64,000 nucleotides of DNA from Chloroflexota bacterium. Its GTDB lineage: Bacteria > Chloroflexota > Anaerolineae > B4-G1 > SLSP01. A program made the position numbers and the translations under genes. The stretch spans positions 186,001-250,000 of the forward strand of contig JAIOAX010000001.1 of the NCBI GenBank assembly GCA_019873645.1, given 5' to 3'. The notes beneath the pieces were generated by a model, which saw nothing but the letters and a program-made list of their open reading frames with translations, was not told the DNA's origin and searched no databases. Shown piece after piece: positions 6,812-14,544 of the stretch (position 1 is its first letter; each line of letters starts with the position of its first letter).

Positions 6812-9430
6812 GTGGGCAGATTAATACGGGATTGGGTGATTGCGGCGATTTTGGTGGGACTGACGTTGGGTGGGCCGGTCTGGACGGCGCGGGCGCAGAC
6901 AACAGGCGGCGAGGCGTGGAGCGAGCCGATCAACCTCTCAAAGTCGGGGGCGGCATCGGATCCGGTGGTCGTGGACGGGCCGCGCGGTATGCTCCAGGCC
7001 ATCTGGTGGGATGCCTTCGATGGGCTGACGACATCCATCTTTAACGGTACGACCTGGTCTGAGCCTGTCATCGCGCCGATCATCACCTTTACTGAAGATG
7101 GCGACGCCATCTGGATCGTCTGGGAGCAAAAGCCGCTCATCGTCAGTGATAACGCTGGCCTCGTGCATGCTTTCTGGACGGATACCGCCGATCCCTACCG
7201 CCCGGGCATCCGGCGCCTGCTTCACAGCCAGTTGCGCATCGGCACGACAAACTGGTCTACGCCCAGGGTCGAAGCGCGCGAAGTGCTGGCCTACACTGCC
7301 GTGCGTGACCCCGCCGACGGACTAATCCTCGTCTACATCCGCAACGAACAGAGCGCCCAACTGCCCGCTGGCATTTATTTCAACTACGTCAGCGGAAGCA
7401 GCACGGCCAAACTCATCTATCCCACGCGCTATTTCAGGGGTGTGAAGCCAGAAGACATCCACATGCACTTACTGATGGACGATCAGGGCGTCATCTACTT
7501 TGCGTGGGATGACCCCCGCTTGCAAAAGTCGCTGTATATCACCTCGTCGGACAAAGGCAAAACCTGGGGTGAAGCGCGGATCATCGGCGATGATATTGAA
7601 GGCACAGCGCGGCGTCCACATATCCTCGATGGACCGGGAGCGCAGACTTTGTTGATTTGGGAAGATAGCCGCGCTACGTGCGCCCTGTATCAGCAAATTT
7701 CATTGGACGGCGGTGTGACGTGGAGTGAGCGCACGCGCATCCTTGAGGGATTGCGCACTTGTCCGCAACAAATAGATACCTTGCGCACGACTGAGGGACA
7801 AGTGCTCCTGGTGGGCGGTGTGGGCAGCAGCCAGCTCGTGCTGGCCGCCTGGGATGGAACGCGCTGGTCCGAGCCGCAGACGCTGAGCTTCAGCTTCGAC
7901 GACCCGGTCGTCAAACGTCGTGTGACGCTCGATAAACTGCGCGCCATCCTGGTGAACGACACCCTGGCGGTAAGCGGCTTTGGGCAGGATGGCGAGGTCT
8001 GGTTCCAACAGGCGCAGGTGAGCGCCATGACGTGGGCCTTCGCCCCGCCGCTACCGTGGTCGAATCTCATGAACGTCTCGCAAGGCGAAGTGACGCCCGC
8101 TCTGCCGGCCCTGACGGTGGATAACGCCGGGCGTATGCACGTTTTATGGGCCGAAGAGCAAGAAATCCCCGGCACGGCGCTCTACTATGCCCGCAACGAA
8201 GGGCAGACCGATCCTACACGCTGGACGCGGCCCGCGCGCGTGCTCAGTTCGGCAACCATCGCCCATCAACCCGACATTGTCGCCGTGGGTGAGCGGCTGC
8301 ATGCGGTTTGGAGCGGCGGCGCGAATGGCGGCATCTTCTACAGCCGCGCCTACGTCCGCGATGCCTATGTCTCCGGCGGATGGAGCACGCCTGTTCCGCT
8401 TTCCACCGGCAACGCCACAGGCAGTTGGCCGCGCATCGTCGCCGATCTGGGCGGGGCTTTGCACGTCGTCTACGCTGTGCCGTTGAACGAAGGGCGCGGC
8501 CTCTACTACACGCGCTCCGACGACGCCGGTGAGACCTGGTCGCCACCGCAACGGATCCTCGACGCCGCTGCGCAGGGTTGGGCGCAGGTTGACCATCCTG
8601 CGCTGGCCGTAGATGCCCAGCGCACCCTGCACGTCGCCTGCATGCGTCAGACCTTGCCCGGTGCCGGACTACCGGCGGAAATCCTCTACATCCGCTCCGG
8701 CGACGAGGGTAAAAGCTGGTCAGAGCCGTTCGCCCTCGCGACCGGCGCTGCCGATTGGCCGCAACTGGTTACCACGTACACCGGCGAGGTGCACATCCTG
8801 TGGCAGGAAGTCACCGGCGCGCGAGAATGGTACCATCGCTGGTCTGCGAACAACGGCACCGATTGGGCCATGCGCGCCCGCCTGCGCAGCTTCGAGGGCG
8901 TCGCCGGGCCGATACGCGCCGTGGTGGACGGTATAGGGGATGTGCATTTGGTGGCGCTCGGCTATGATGACGCTCAACAACCAGCGCTCCTGTACAGCGT
9001 CTGGCATGCACAGCGCTGGAGCGATGTAGAGATGTTGCGCATGGCGCCGGGTTTTGCCGGTGAAGCAGGCGTGGGCGTCGCCATACAACCACTTTTAGGA
9101 CAGCTCAGTGTGGTTTTCCGCGGCAGCCTGACCAACGCACAGGGCGTTATGCAGACGGACATCTATGCCACGCAGCGGGAAATTGCCGCCGTGACCGCAC
9201 TGCCCACGCCGGCCTTCACTCCGCCGCCCACGGCCACCCCCACGCCCACACCCACCCCGTTGCCCACTCCTACCCTACGTCCGACGGTCAATGTCGCACC
9301 GCCGCCTGCCGGGCAGCAAACCGTAGTGGTTGGGCCGGTCACCTTGCCGGTTTACGCCATCGGTGGCATACTGGGAGCAGCCATTCTCGTCATCCTCGCC
9401 ATCCTGCTCATGGTGCGACGACGGCGATAG
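6812..9430 (+). CDS. Secreted Asp-box beta-propeller (sialidase-like) with C-terminal membrane anchor
   Basis: 872 residues from GTG 6812, chosen because AAGGAG (6801-6806) sits five bases before it. N-terminal signal peptide (about 5-29, ending ARAQ). The body contains repeated Asp boxes of the form S-x-D-x-G-x-T-W: SSDKGKTW, SLDGGVTW, RSDDAGETW and RSGDEGKSW. These define the sialidase/BNR propeller fold. Then come a Pro/Thr-rich linker (about 790-835), one membrane segment (LPVYAIGGILGAAILVILAI) and an RRRR tail. The sialidase active-site FRIP motif was not found, so hydrolase activity is not claimed. Similar in design to the protein at 23273. Likely displayed on the outer face of the membrane. 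Confidence 0.82.
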   Translation: MGRLIRDWVIAAILVGLTLGGPVWTARAQTTGGEAWSEPINLSKSGAASDPVVVDGPRGMLQAIWWDAFDGLTTSIFNGTTWSEPVIAPIITFTEDGDAIWIVWEQKPLIVSDNAGLVHAFWTDTADPYRPGIRRLLHSQLRIGTTNWSTPRVEAREVLAYTAVRDPADGLILVYIRNEQSAQLPAGIYFNYVSGSSTAKLIYPTRYFRGVKPEDIHMHLLMDDQGVIYFAWDDPRLQKSLYITSSDKGKTWGEARIIGDDIEGTARRPHILDGPGAQTLLIWEDSRATCALYQQISLDGGVTWSERTRILEGLRTCPQQIDTLRTTEGQVLLVGGVGSSQLVLAAWDGTRWSEPQTLSFSFDDPVVKRRVTLDKLRAILVNDTLAVSGFGQDGEVWFQQAQVSAMTWAFAPPLPWSNLMNVSQGEVTPALPALTVDNAGRMHVLWAEEQEIPGTALYYARNEGQTDPTRWTRPARVLSSATIAHQPDIVAVGERLHAVWSGGANGGIFYSRAYVRDAYVSGGWSTPVPLSTGNATGSWPRIVADLGGALHVVYAVPLNEGRGLYYTRSDDAGETWSPPQRILDAAAQGWAQVDHPALAVDAQRTLHVACMRQTLPGAGLPAEILYIRSGDEGKSWSEPFALATGAADWPQLVTTYTGEVHILWQEVTGAREWYHRWSANNGTDWAMRARLRSFEGVAGPIRAVVDGIGDVHLVALGYDDAQQPALLYSVWHAQRWSDVEMLRMAPGFAGEAGVGVAIQPLLGQLSVVFRGSLTNAQGVMQTDIYATQREIAAVTALPTPAFTPPPTATPTPTPTPLPTPTLRPTVNVAPPPAGQQTVVVGPVTLPVYAIGGILGAAILVILAILLMVRRRR

Positions 9431-9433
9431 AGC

Positions 9434-9556
9434 AAGCGTAAAACGTAAGGCGTAAAGCGTAAAACGTAAGGCGCAAAACGTAAAACGTAAGGCGCAAAAC
9501 GTAAACTGCAAAATTACGTTTCACGTTTTGCGTTTCACGTTTTACGTTTTAGAAAA
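9434..9556 (+). repeat. Long palindromic low-complexity spacer (AAAACGTAAGGCG family)
   Basis: About 120 bases of degenerate units GTAAAACGTAAGGC and GCAAAACGTAA, followed by their complements ACGTTTCACGTTTTGCG and ACGTTTTACG, so the whole region can fold back on itself. It fills the spacer before the epimerase gene. Confidence 0.8.
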
Positions 9557-9582
9557 AAATCAAGTTAAGGAGATTGAATATT

Positions 9583-10542
9583 ATGAAACGAGCATTGGTT
9601 TGTGGAGCCGGGGGATTCATCGGCGGACATTTGGTGAAGAAACTCAAGCGTGAAGGCTATTGGGTGCGCGGCGTAGACATCAAGGAGCATGAATTCGCCC
9701 CCACACAAGCAGATGAATTCCTGAAACTCGATTTGCGCCTGCCGGAGAGTTGCTGGGAAGCGCTCACTGTGCCCGGCGGGACTTTCGATGAAGTCTACCA
9801 GTTGGCAGCGGATATGGGCGGCATGGGCTTCATCCACACGGCGGAAACCGAGATCATGCACAACAGCGTGCTCATCAACGTCCACATGACGCGGACAGCA
9901 GCCGTGATGGGGGTGCCACGCTACTTCTTCTCCTCATCGGTATGCGTCTACCGCGATATGAAACCCGGCGAACCGGAAATGACCGAGGCCGAAGCCATCC
10001 CCGCCAATCCCGACAATGAGTACGGCTGGGAAAAGCTCTATTCTGAGCGGGTGGCGCAAGCTTACAGTCGTCACTATCCCATGCAAGTGCGCATTGCTCG
10101 CTTCCAGAATTGCTATGGTCCGGAAGGCACATGGCGCGGCGGACGCGAGAAGGCTCCGGCCGCCATCTGCCGCAAGGTCGCCGAGGCCGAAGACGGCGGC
10201 ACCATCGAGGTCTGGGGCGACGGCACGGCGATTCGCTCCTACACCTACGTAGACGATATGGTGGAAGGTATCTATCTGCTTATGCAATCAAACCTGGAAG
10301 GCGCGGTAAACATCGGTTGTCCACAATATGTGACGGTGGACGAGCTAGTGCACACCGTCGCCGAGGTCGCCGGCAAGAAGATTCACATCAAGCACGTCCC
10401 CGGGCCGGTTGGTGTACAATCGCGCAACTTCAGCAACGAACGCATCTACTCCCTGGGCTGGCGGGCGAAATATTACCTGAAAGATGGGATTGCCAGGACG
10501 TATCCGTGGATTGAGGAGCAGGTTAAACGTTCAAACGTTTGA
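9583..10542 (+). CDS. NAD-dependent sugar epimerase/dehydratase (extended SDR, GDP-mannose 3,5-epimerase-like)
   Basis: Nucleotide-sugar epimerase supplying a donor for the locus. 319 residues from the ATG at 9583, with AAGGAG (9567-9572) ten bases upstream. The Rossmann motif GAGGFIGGHLV is at residues 8-18. The catalytic SSSVCVYRD and YGWEK (YxxxK, about 147-151) motifs are followed by RFQNCYGPEGTWRGGREKAPAA. AADMGGMGF and YGPEGTW resemble GDP-mannose 3,5-epimerases, but GDP-sugar specificity is inference. The last five residues (KRSNV) are encoded by an AACGTT-type spacer repeat that overlaps the stop codon. Confidence 0.87.
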   Translation: MKRALVCGAGGFIGGHLVKKLKREGYWVRGVDIKEHEFAPTQADEFLKLDLRLPESCWEALTVPGGTFDEVYQLAADMGGMGFIHTAETEIMHNSVLINVHMTRTAAVMGVPRYFFSSSVCVYRDMKPGEPEMTEAEAIPANPDNEYGWEKLYSERVAQAYSRHYPMQVRIARFQNCYGPEGTWRGGREKAPAAICRKVAEAEDGGTIEVWGDGTAIRSYTYVDDMVEGIYLLMQSNLEGAVNIGCPQYVTVDELVHTVAEVAGKKIHIKHVPGPVGVQSRNFSNERIYSLGWRAKYYLKDGIARTYPWIEEQVKRSNV

Positions 10543-10553
10543 ACGTTCAAACG
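10522..10553 (+). repeat. AACGTT-type palindromic repeat overlapping a stop codon
   Basis: GTTAAACGTTCAAACG is followed by TTTGAACGTTCAAACG. It supplies the final codons of the epimerase and ends just before the ribosome site of the exporter permease. Confidence 0.75.
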
Positions 10554-10561
10554 GAGGTACC

Positions 10562-11413
10562 ATGACTGAGGGGGAAATGAGCGCGCCGGTGGTGGTGATC
10601 GAACCTTCACGGGGTTGGGCGGCGCTGGGACTGCGGGACCTATGGGAATACCGCGAGTTGTTGTTCTTCCTGGTGTGGCGTGACCTGAAGGTGCGTTACC
10701 GCCAGACGCTGCTCGGTGTGCTGTGGGTGGTGTTACAGCCGGTTTTGAGCATGGTGGTCTTCAGTTTGCTATTCGGCGGATTGCTTAAGGTGCCCTCAGG
10801 CGGCGTCCCCTACCCCATCTTTGCCTATGCCGCACTGCTGCCGTGGAACTATTTCGCCGCATCGTTCAACCGCTCATCCACCAGCCTGGTGGGCAGCGCG
10901 CACCTGATCACCAAAGTCTATTTCCCGCGTCTGGTCATCCCCATCAGCGGCGTGCTTTCGGGCCTGGTGGACTTCGCCGTGGCCTTTGTCGTGCTGATCG
11001 GGATGATGGCGTTCTACGGCATTGCCCCAACGCCGGCCGTCGTATGGCTGCCGGCGTTCATCCTGCTGGCAATGGCGACCGCGCTCGGCTTTGGGTTGTG
11101 GCTTTCGGCGCTCAACGTGCGCTACCGCGACATCAACTATCTGATCCCCTATCTGGTGCAGGTAGGAATGTACCTGACGCCGGTCATCTACGGCAGCTCG
11201 CTGATCCCGGAGCGTTTCCGCTTCCTGCTGGCGCTGAATCCGATGACCGGCGTGGTGGAAGGTTTCCGCTGGGCCTTGTTGGGCAACCATCTGGCCGACG
11301 CCCAACCACCGGGCGCGCTATTCCCTGTCTCCATCGCCATCACCCTGCTGATCCTCGTCTCCGGCGCCATCTTCTTCCGCCACACAGAGCGGACATTCGC
11401 AGATGTTATCTAG
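10562..11413 (+). CDS. wzm: ABC-2 type polysaccharide exporter permease (Wzm-like)
   Basis: Membrane subunit of an ABC exporter for lipid-linked polysaccharide. 283 residues from the ATG at 10562, preceded by GGAGG (10553-10557). Six hydrophobic segments are visible. The N-terminal LWEYRELLFFLVWRDLKVRY and QTLLGVLWVVLQPVLSMVVF are hallmark sequences of the Wzm/TagG family, as are NYLIPYLVQVGMYLTPVIY and LNPMTGVVEGFRWALLG near the end. Its ATPase partner is normally adjacent; here an intact Wzt is 1.8 kb downstream, behind inserted and decayed sequence. Confidence 0.93.
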   Translation: MTEGEMSAPVVVIEPSRGWAALGLRDLWEYRELLFFLVWRDLKVRYRQTLLGVLWVVLQPVLSMVVFSLLFGGLLKVPSGGVPYPIFAYAALLPWNYFAASFNRSSTSLVGSAHLITKVYFPRLVIPISGVLSGLVDFAVAFVVLIGMMAFYGIAPTPAVVWLPAFILLAMATALGFGLWLSALNVRYRDINYLIPYLVQVGMYLTPVIYGSSLIPERFRFLLALNPMTGVVEGFRWALLGNHLADAQPPGALFPVSIAITLLILVSGAIFFRHTERTFADVI

Positions 11414-11583
11414 TGTTGCAGGGTTGTCAAATCAAACAAAAGCGATATACTTAAAATAGGCCAAAGGAACTAAGAGCAAGCGTCGGCTTCTCCCCCGAAC
11501 TGCGCGGAACACTGATTTGTGTCGTGGTGTACTTGACATAAAGTAGTCGAGATCATTCCGGCATGATTGAAAAGGGGCATATT

Positions 11584-11884
11584 ATGGGGGTTCAGGAATT
11601 ACAACTCAGCGTTACTCAAAGCCGGCACATTTCGTAGCCGGAGTGAAGCTGTTAAGGAGGCATTCCGTACACTTTTTGTGACTCGACCACAACTCAAAAT
11701 AGAAGCAGCCATTTAACTTTTCCGAGAAGGCGAAGTCACGTTGGGGCGTGCGGCTGAGATCGCCGGATTGACGCGCTGGGAGTTCAGTGCACTCCTGGCT
11801 GATCGTGGGATTATCCCAGTCATAGAGTCCGACACGGCAGAAAATCTCGAATCCCAAGTACAAACGCTCCTTATGGAATTGTAA
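11584..11884 (+). pseudogene. Decayed UPF0175-type antitoxin gene
   Basis: Conceptual translation starts at ATG 11584 (MGVQELQLSV), shifts frame near 11610, then reads LLKAGTFRSRSEAVKEAFRT, an in-frame TAA at 11714-11716, and LFREGEVTLGRAAEIAGLTR followed by WEFSALLADRGI, ending with TAA at 11882. The second half matches the helix-turn-helix pattern of UPF0175 antitoxins, the same family as the intact gene at 12229. One frameshift and one stop make it non-functional. No matching toxin gene follows. Family assignment is from pattern recognition. Confidence 0.7.
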
Positions 11885-11901
11885 AGGTAGCCAGCTCAAA
11901 A

Positions 11902-12215
11902 ATGTCGGACATCGCCATCCGCGTTGAAAACCTCTCCAAGCTCTATCACATCGGCCGCGCCCGCCGACGGCACGATACGCTGCGGGACGCGATTGCCGAT
12001 TTTCGATGGCCGATTTTGGATTTTGGCAAGCGTAATCCAAAATCCTCTGGACGCGGGGAAATCCACGGGCGGGTGGGGCCTTGCTGGAAGCGGGCACCGG
12101 CTTCCACCCTGAATTGACCGGGCAGGATGCAAAGCGCATTTACCTGAATAGTGTTATACTTGGCATAGAGTTTTCCAAGAGTGCTTACAAATTTGACGAC
12201 ATTTTAACTCTGTGA
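11902..12215 (+). pseudogene. Deleted copy of the Wzt ATPase gene
   Basis: Begins MSDIAIRVENLSKLYHIGRA and stays nearly identical to the intact Wzt gene (13240 on) through FGKRNPKS. It then jumps directly to the equivalent of SGRAEIHGRVG, losing the segment with the Walker A motif, and is out of frame afterwards. Traces of the sequence (IYLNSVILGI, KFDDIL) continue to the stop at 12213-12215. The deletion junction lies at the AAATCC low-complexity stretch also present in the intact gene. It is either a remnant of an earlier Wzm partner or a degraded duplication. Confidence 0.85.
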
Positions 12216-12228
12216 GGAAAGGGGCTGT

Positions 12229-12492
12229 ATGATGGATCAGGCGAGCCAATTAGTTATAGACTATCCGAGGTTATTGCCTGACGCTCTCCAACGAACGCGC
12301 AGAGAATTTGAGCAGGAAGCCAGGATGGCTATGGCAGTGAAACTGTTTGAAATGAAACGTCTCTCCTCCGGTATCGCAGCGAAATTAGCCGGAATGGACA
12401 GGGTTACATTTTTACTCAGCCTCCACCAATACGGGGTCGCTATGATTGACCTTGAGGAAGATGAACTTTTGGCGGATCTAGAAAATGCATGA
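12229..12492 (+). CDS. UPF0175 family antitoxin
   Basis: Small DNA-binding-type antitoxin, 87 residues, preceded by GAGGAAAGGG. The segment MAVKLFEMKRLSSGIAAKLA and GMDRVTFLLSLHQYGVAMID shows the helix-turn-helix layout of UPF0175 proteins, which pair with DUF3368/PIN-like toxins. It overlaps the next gene by eight bases, typical of toxin-antitoxin pairs. Inserted between the Wzm and Wzt genes of the glycan exporter. Likely represses its own promoter; no operator was identified. Confidence 0.8.
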   Translation: MMDQASQLVIDYPRLLPDALQRTRREFEQEARMAMAVKLFEMKRLSSGIAAKLAGMDRVTFLLSLHQYGVAMIDLEEDELLADLENA

Positions 12493-12991
12493 CACACAGG
12501 AAATTGCCATCAACACCGGCCCCATTATTGCCCTTGTGGCTGCCCTGGGTGATTTACGTGTCCTGCAAATTTACCGGCGGGTCTGGGTACCCCTTGAAGT
12601 CTGCCAGGAAATTGCTGTTGGTGGCAAAGCGCGTTTTGCCTTGGCAGAGTTTGAAGCCGCACACTGGTTACAAAAACATCCGCAACCCTTACGTATTGCG
12701 CCAGTGCTTCTTAATACGCTAGATAAGGGTGAAGCTGCTGTAATTCAGCTGGCTTTGGATAAAGCTATTGCAACGGTATGTATTGACGAACCTGCGGGCC
12801 GGCGTGCGGCTCGGCTCCACGGTTTGACGCTAACCGGTTCGGTGGGTATCCTTTTACGTGCTTTGCGTGAGGGTTATACATTCTCGATGCACTCAGCCAT
12901 TGAGCGTATGCAGGCGCATGGCATCAGGCTAAGCACACGCGTCATAGAATTCGCGCTTACACAGGCCGCGGAAAAGGGGGCTAATCTTTAG
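12485..12991 (+). CDS. DUF3368-type PIN-domain toxin
   Basis: Predicted ribonuclease toxin of the PIN superfamily, 168 residues. The start reads EIAINTGPIIALVAAL, where the usual D-S/T-S of the first acidic motif is replaced by NTG. Other expected acidic positions are present: LDKGEAAVIQLAL (GEA motif) and TVCIDEPAGRRAARLHGLTL. TGSVGILLRALREG is characteristic of DUF3368 members. Encoded directly after its UPF0175 antitoxin with an eight-base overlap. Activity depends on whether Asn can replace the first Asp, so reduced function is possible. Confidence 0.8.
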   Translation: MHDTQEIAINTGPIIALVAALGDLRVLQIYRRVWVPLEVCQEIAVGGKARFALAEFEAAHWLQKHPQPLRIAPVLLNTLDKGEAAVIQLALDKAIATVCIDEPAGRRAARLHGLTLTGSVGILLRALREGYTFSMHSAIERMQAHGIRLSTRVIEFALTQAAEKGANL

Positions 12992-12997
12992 CCACGA

Positions 12998-13195
12998 ATG
13001 ACTCCCCTGAAAAAAGTCTAATTCACCGCAGAGACGCAAAGGGCGCCGAGAAAAATTCAAGTTTATATCAATAAAATTAGTAATGAAACGCGAAAGACTT
13101 AATTTTATTGAATCCGACATAAAAATCTTTGCGCCCTCCGCGACTTGTATATTTAGAGTACCTCTGCGGTGAGATCTTTAGTTTTTTCAGTAGAC
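12998..13195 (+). repeat. Palindromic repetitive element, copy A
   Basis: About 198 bases forming a long imperfect palindrome. The ends carry CTGAAAAAA and CACCGCAGAG in inverted orientation, and the centre holds CAATAAAATTA against TTAATTTTATTG. A second copy lies in the opposite orientation at 49796-49980 and matches base for base over long stretches (for example GTAATGAAACGCGAAAGACT). No open frame. It lies just upstream of the intact Wzt gene. Confidence 0.88.
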
Positions 13196-13239
13196 TCACG
13201 AATGATCACGAAAAAATTCGTAGCAAAAAGGGTTACCCT

Positions 13240-14532
13240 ATGACCGACATCGCCATTCGCGTCGAAAACCTCTCCAAACTGTATCACATCGGCCGCGCCC
13301 GCCGACGGCACGATACCCTGCGGGATGTGATTGCCGATTTTCGATGGCCGATTTTGGATTTTGGCAAGCGCAATCCAAAATCCCCAATCCCAAATCCAAA
13401 ATCGGAAATCCTTTGGGCCTTGCGCGATGTCTCCTTCGAGGTCCAGCGCGGCGAAGTCGTCGGTGTGATCGGGCGCAACGGCGCAGGGAAATCTACGTTA
13501 CTCAAGATTCTCTCGCGCATCACCGAGCCGACCTCTGGGCGCGCGGAAATCCACGGACGAGTGGGCAGCCTGCTCGAAGTGGGCACCGGCTTCCACCCCG
13601 AACTGACCGGGCGGGAGAACATTTACCTGAACGGCGCCATCCTGGGGATGAAACGCACCGAGATTGATCGCAAGTTCGATGAGATTGTGGCCTTCGCGGA
13701 GATCGAGCGTTTCCTGGATATGCCGGTGAAGCATTACTCCAGCGGGATGTACGTGCGGCTGGCGTTTGCGGTGGCCGCGCACCTGGAACCGGAAATTCTG
13801 CTGGTGGATGAGGTGCTCGCGGTGGGGGACGCGGCGTTTCAGAAGAAAGCCCTGGGTAAGATGGGAGAAGTAACGCAGGAAGGGCGGACGGTGATGTTTG
13901 TCAGCCACTCGATGCCTACAATTGAGAATTTGTGTAAGCAAGTATTTTGGATCAATGCTGGCACGATTGTACAGAGTGGTGAGTCAAGACAAGTAGTCGC
14001 GCAATATGCTAATTCCGTCAATCAAACAATTGAAGACCGTAAAATTGGGGAATACCAAAACTTTGGTCATCGGCGCGGAACCGGCGAAGCTCAATTTACC
14101 GCATTCCGGCTGCTTGATGAGTATGGGCAACACAAGAGTGTATTTAGCCTTGATGAAGCCCTCAGAATGGAAGCTGATTACATGGCTTATTCTAATATAG
14201 ATAATGTTATGTTCAGTTTTGGGATTGTTGATTATGTTCATAAAGTCTTTTTAACACATTGGATTGGGTATCAATTTTCTCAAAACCTCAAAGAGGGTGA
14301 CAAAGGTACGTTTTGTGTTCAAATTCCGGCGGGGGTTTTGCGAGCCAGAAAATATTATTTCTATTTGCGCATCGTGGGGACTAACATGGATATGCCATTT
14401 GATGTTTGGGATGGGGTAGGAACTGAATTTACAATGGTTTATCCTCAGAATGTCGATTCACTAGAGTTTAGTGTAGGACGCGACCCAGGATTGGTAACAT
14501 TACCTATTAGGGTTAACTTTCAAAAAATGTGA
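13240..14532 (+). CDS. wzt: Polysaccharide ABC exporter ATPase with carbohydrate-binding C-terminal domain (Wzt-like)
   Basis: Energises export of lipid-linked glycan with the Wzm permease. 430 residues from the ATG at 13240. The nucleotide-binding domain (1-255) has Walker A GRNGAGKSTLLKIL, signature YSSGMYVRLAFAVA, Walker B ILLVDEVLAVGD and the switch FVSHSMPTI. The C-terminal part (about 270-430, from GEAQFTAFRLLDEYGQHKSV) is a Wzt_C-type beta sandwich that selects the glycan cap, and it is markedly A+T-richer than the ATPase part. Residues about 32-57 (FRWPILDFGKRNPKS and following) are encoded by an AATCCAAAATCC low-complexity repeat in the loop before WALRDVSFEV. Confidence 0.92.
   Translation: MTDIAIRVENLSKLYHIGRARRRHDTLRDVIADFRWPILDFGKRNPKSPIPNPKSEILWALRDVSFEVQRGEVVGVIGRNGAGKSTLLKILSRITEPTSGRAEIHGRVGSLLEVGTGFHPELTGRENIYLNGAILGMKRTEIDRKFDEIVAFAEIERFLDMPVKHYSSGMYVRLAFAVAAHLEPEILLVDEVLAVGDAAFQKKALGKMGEVTQEGRTVMFVSHSMPTIENLCKQVFWINAGTIVQSGESRQVVAQYANSVNQTIEDRKIGEYQNFGHRRGTGEAQFTAFRLLDEYGQHKSVFSLDEALRMEADYMAYSNIDNVMFSFGIVDYVHKVFLTHWIGYQFSQNLKEGDKGTFCVQIPAGVLRARKYYFYLRIVGTNMDMPFDVWDGVGTEFTMVYPQNVDSLEFSVGRDPGLVTLPIRVNFQKM
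13333..13411 (+). repeat. In-frame AATCCAAAATCC repeat inside the Wzt gene
   Basis: GATTTTCGATGGCCGATTTT and GGATTTTGG are followed by their complements AATCCAAAATCCCC and AATCCAAAATCGG, so the stretch can form a hairpin while keeping the frame open. The pseudogene copy at 11902 carries the left half and its deletion starts inside it. Confidence 0.8.
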
Positions 14533-14544
14533 CAAGACTCTAAC

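Noticed and set aside
6812..9430. Calling the propellers sialidases
   Set aside because: Asp boxes define a fold only. The FRIP motif and catalytic set were not identified.
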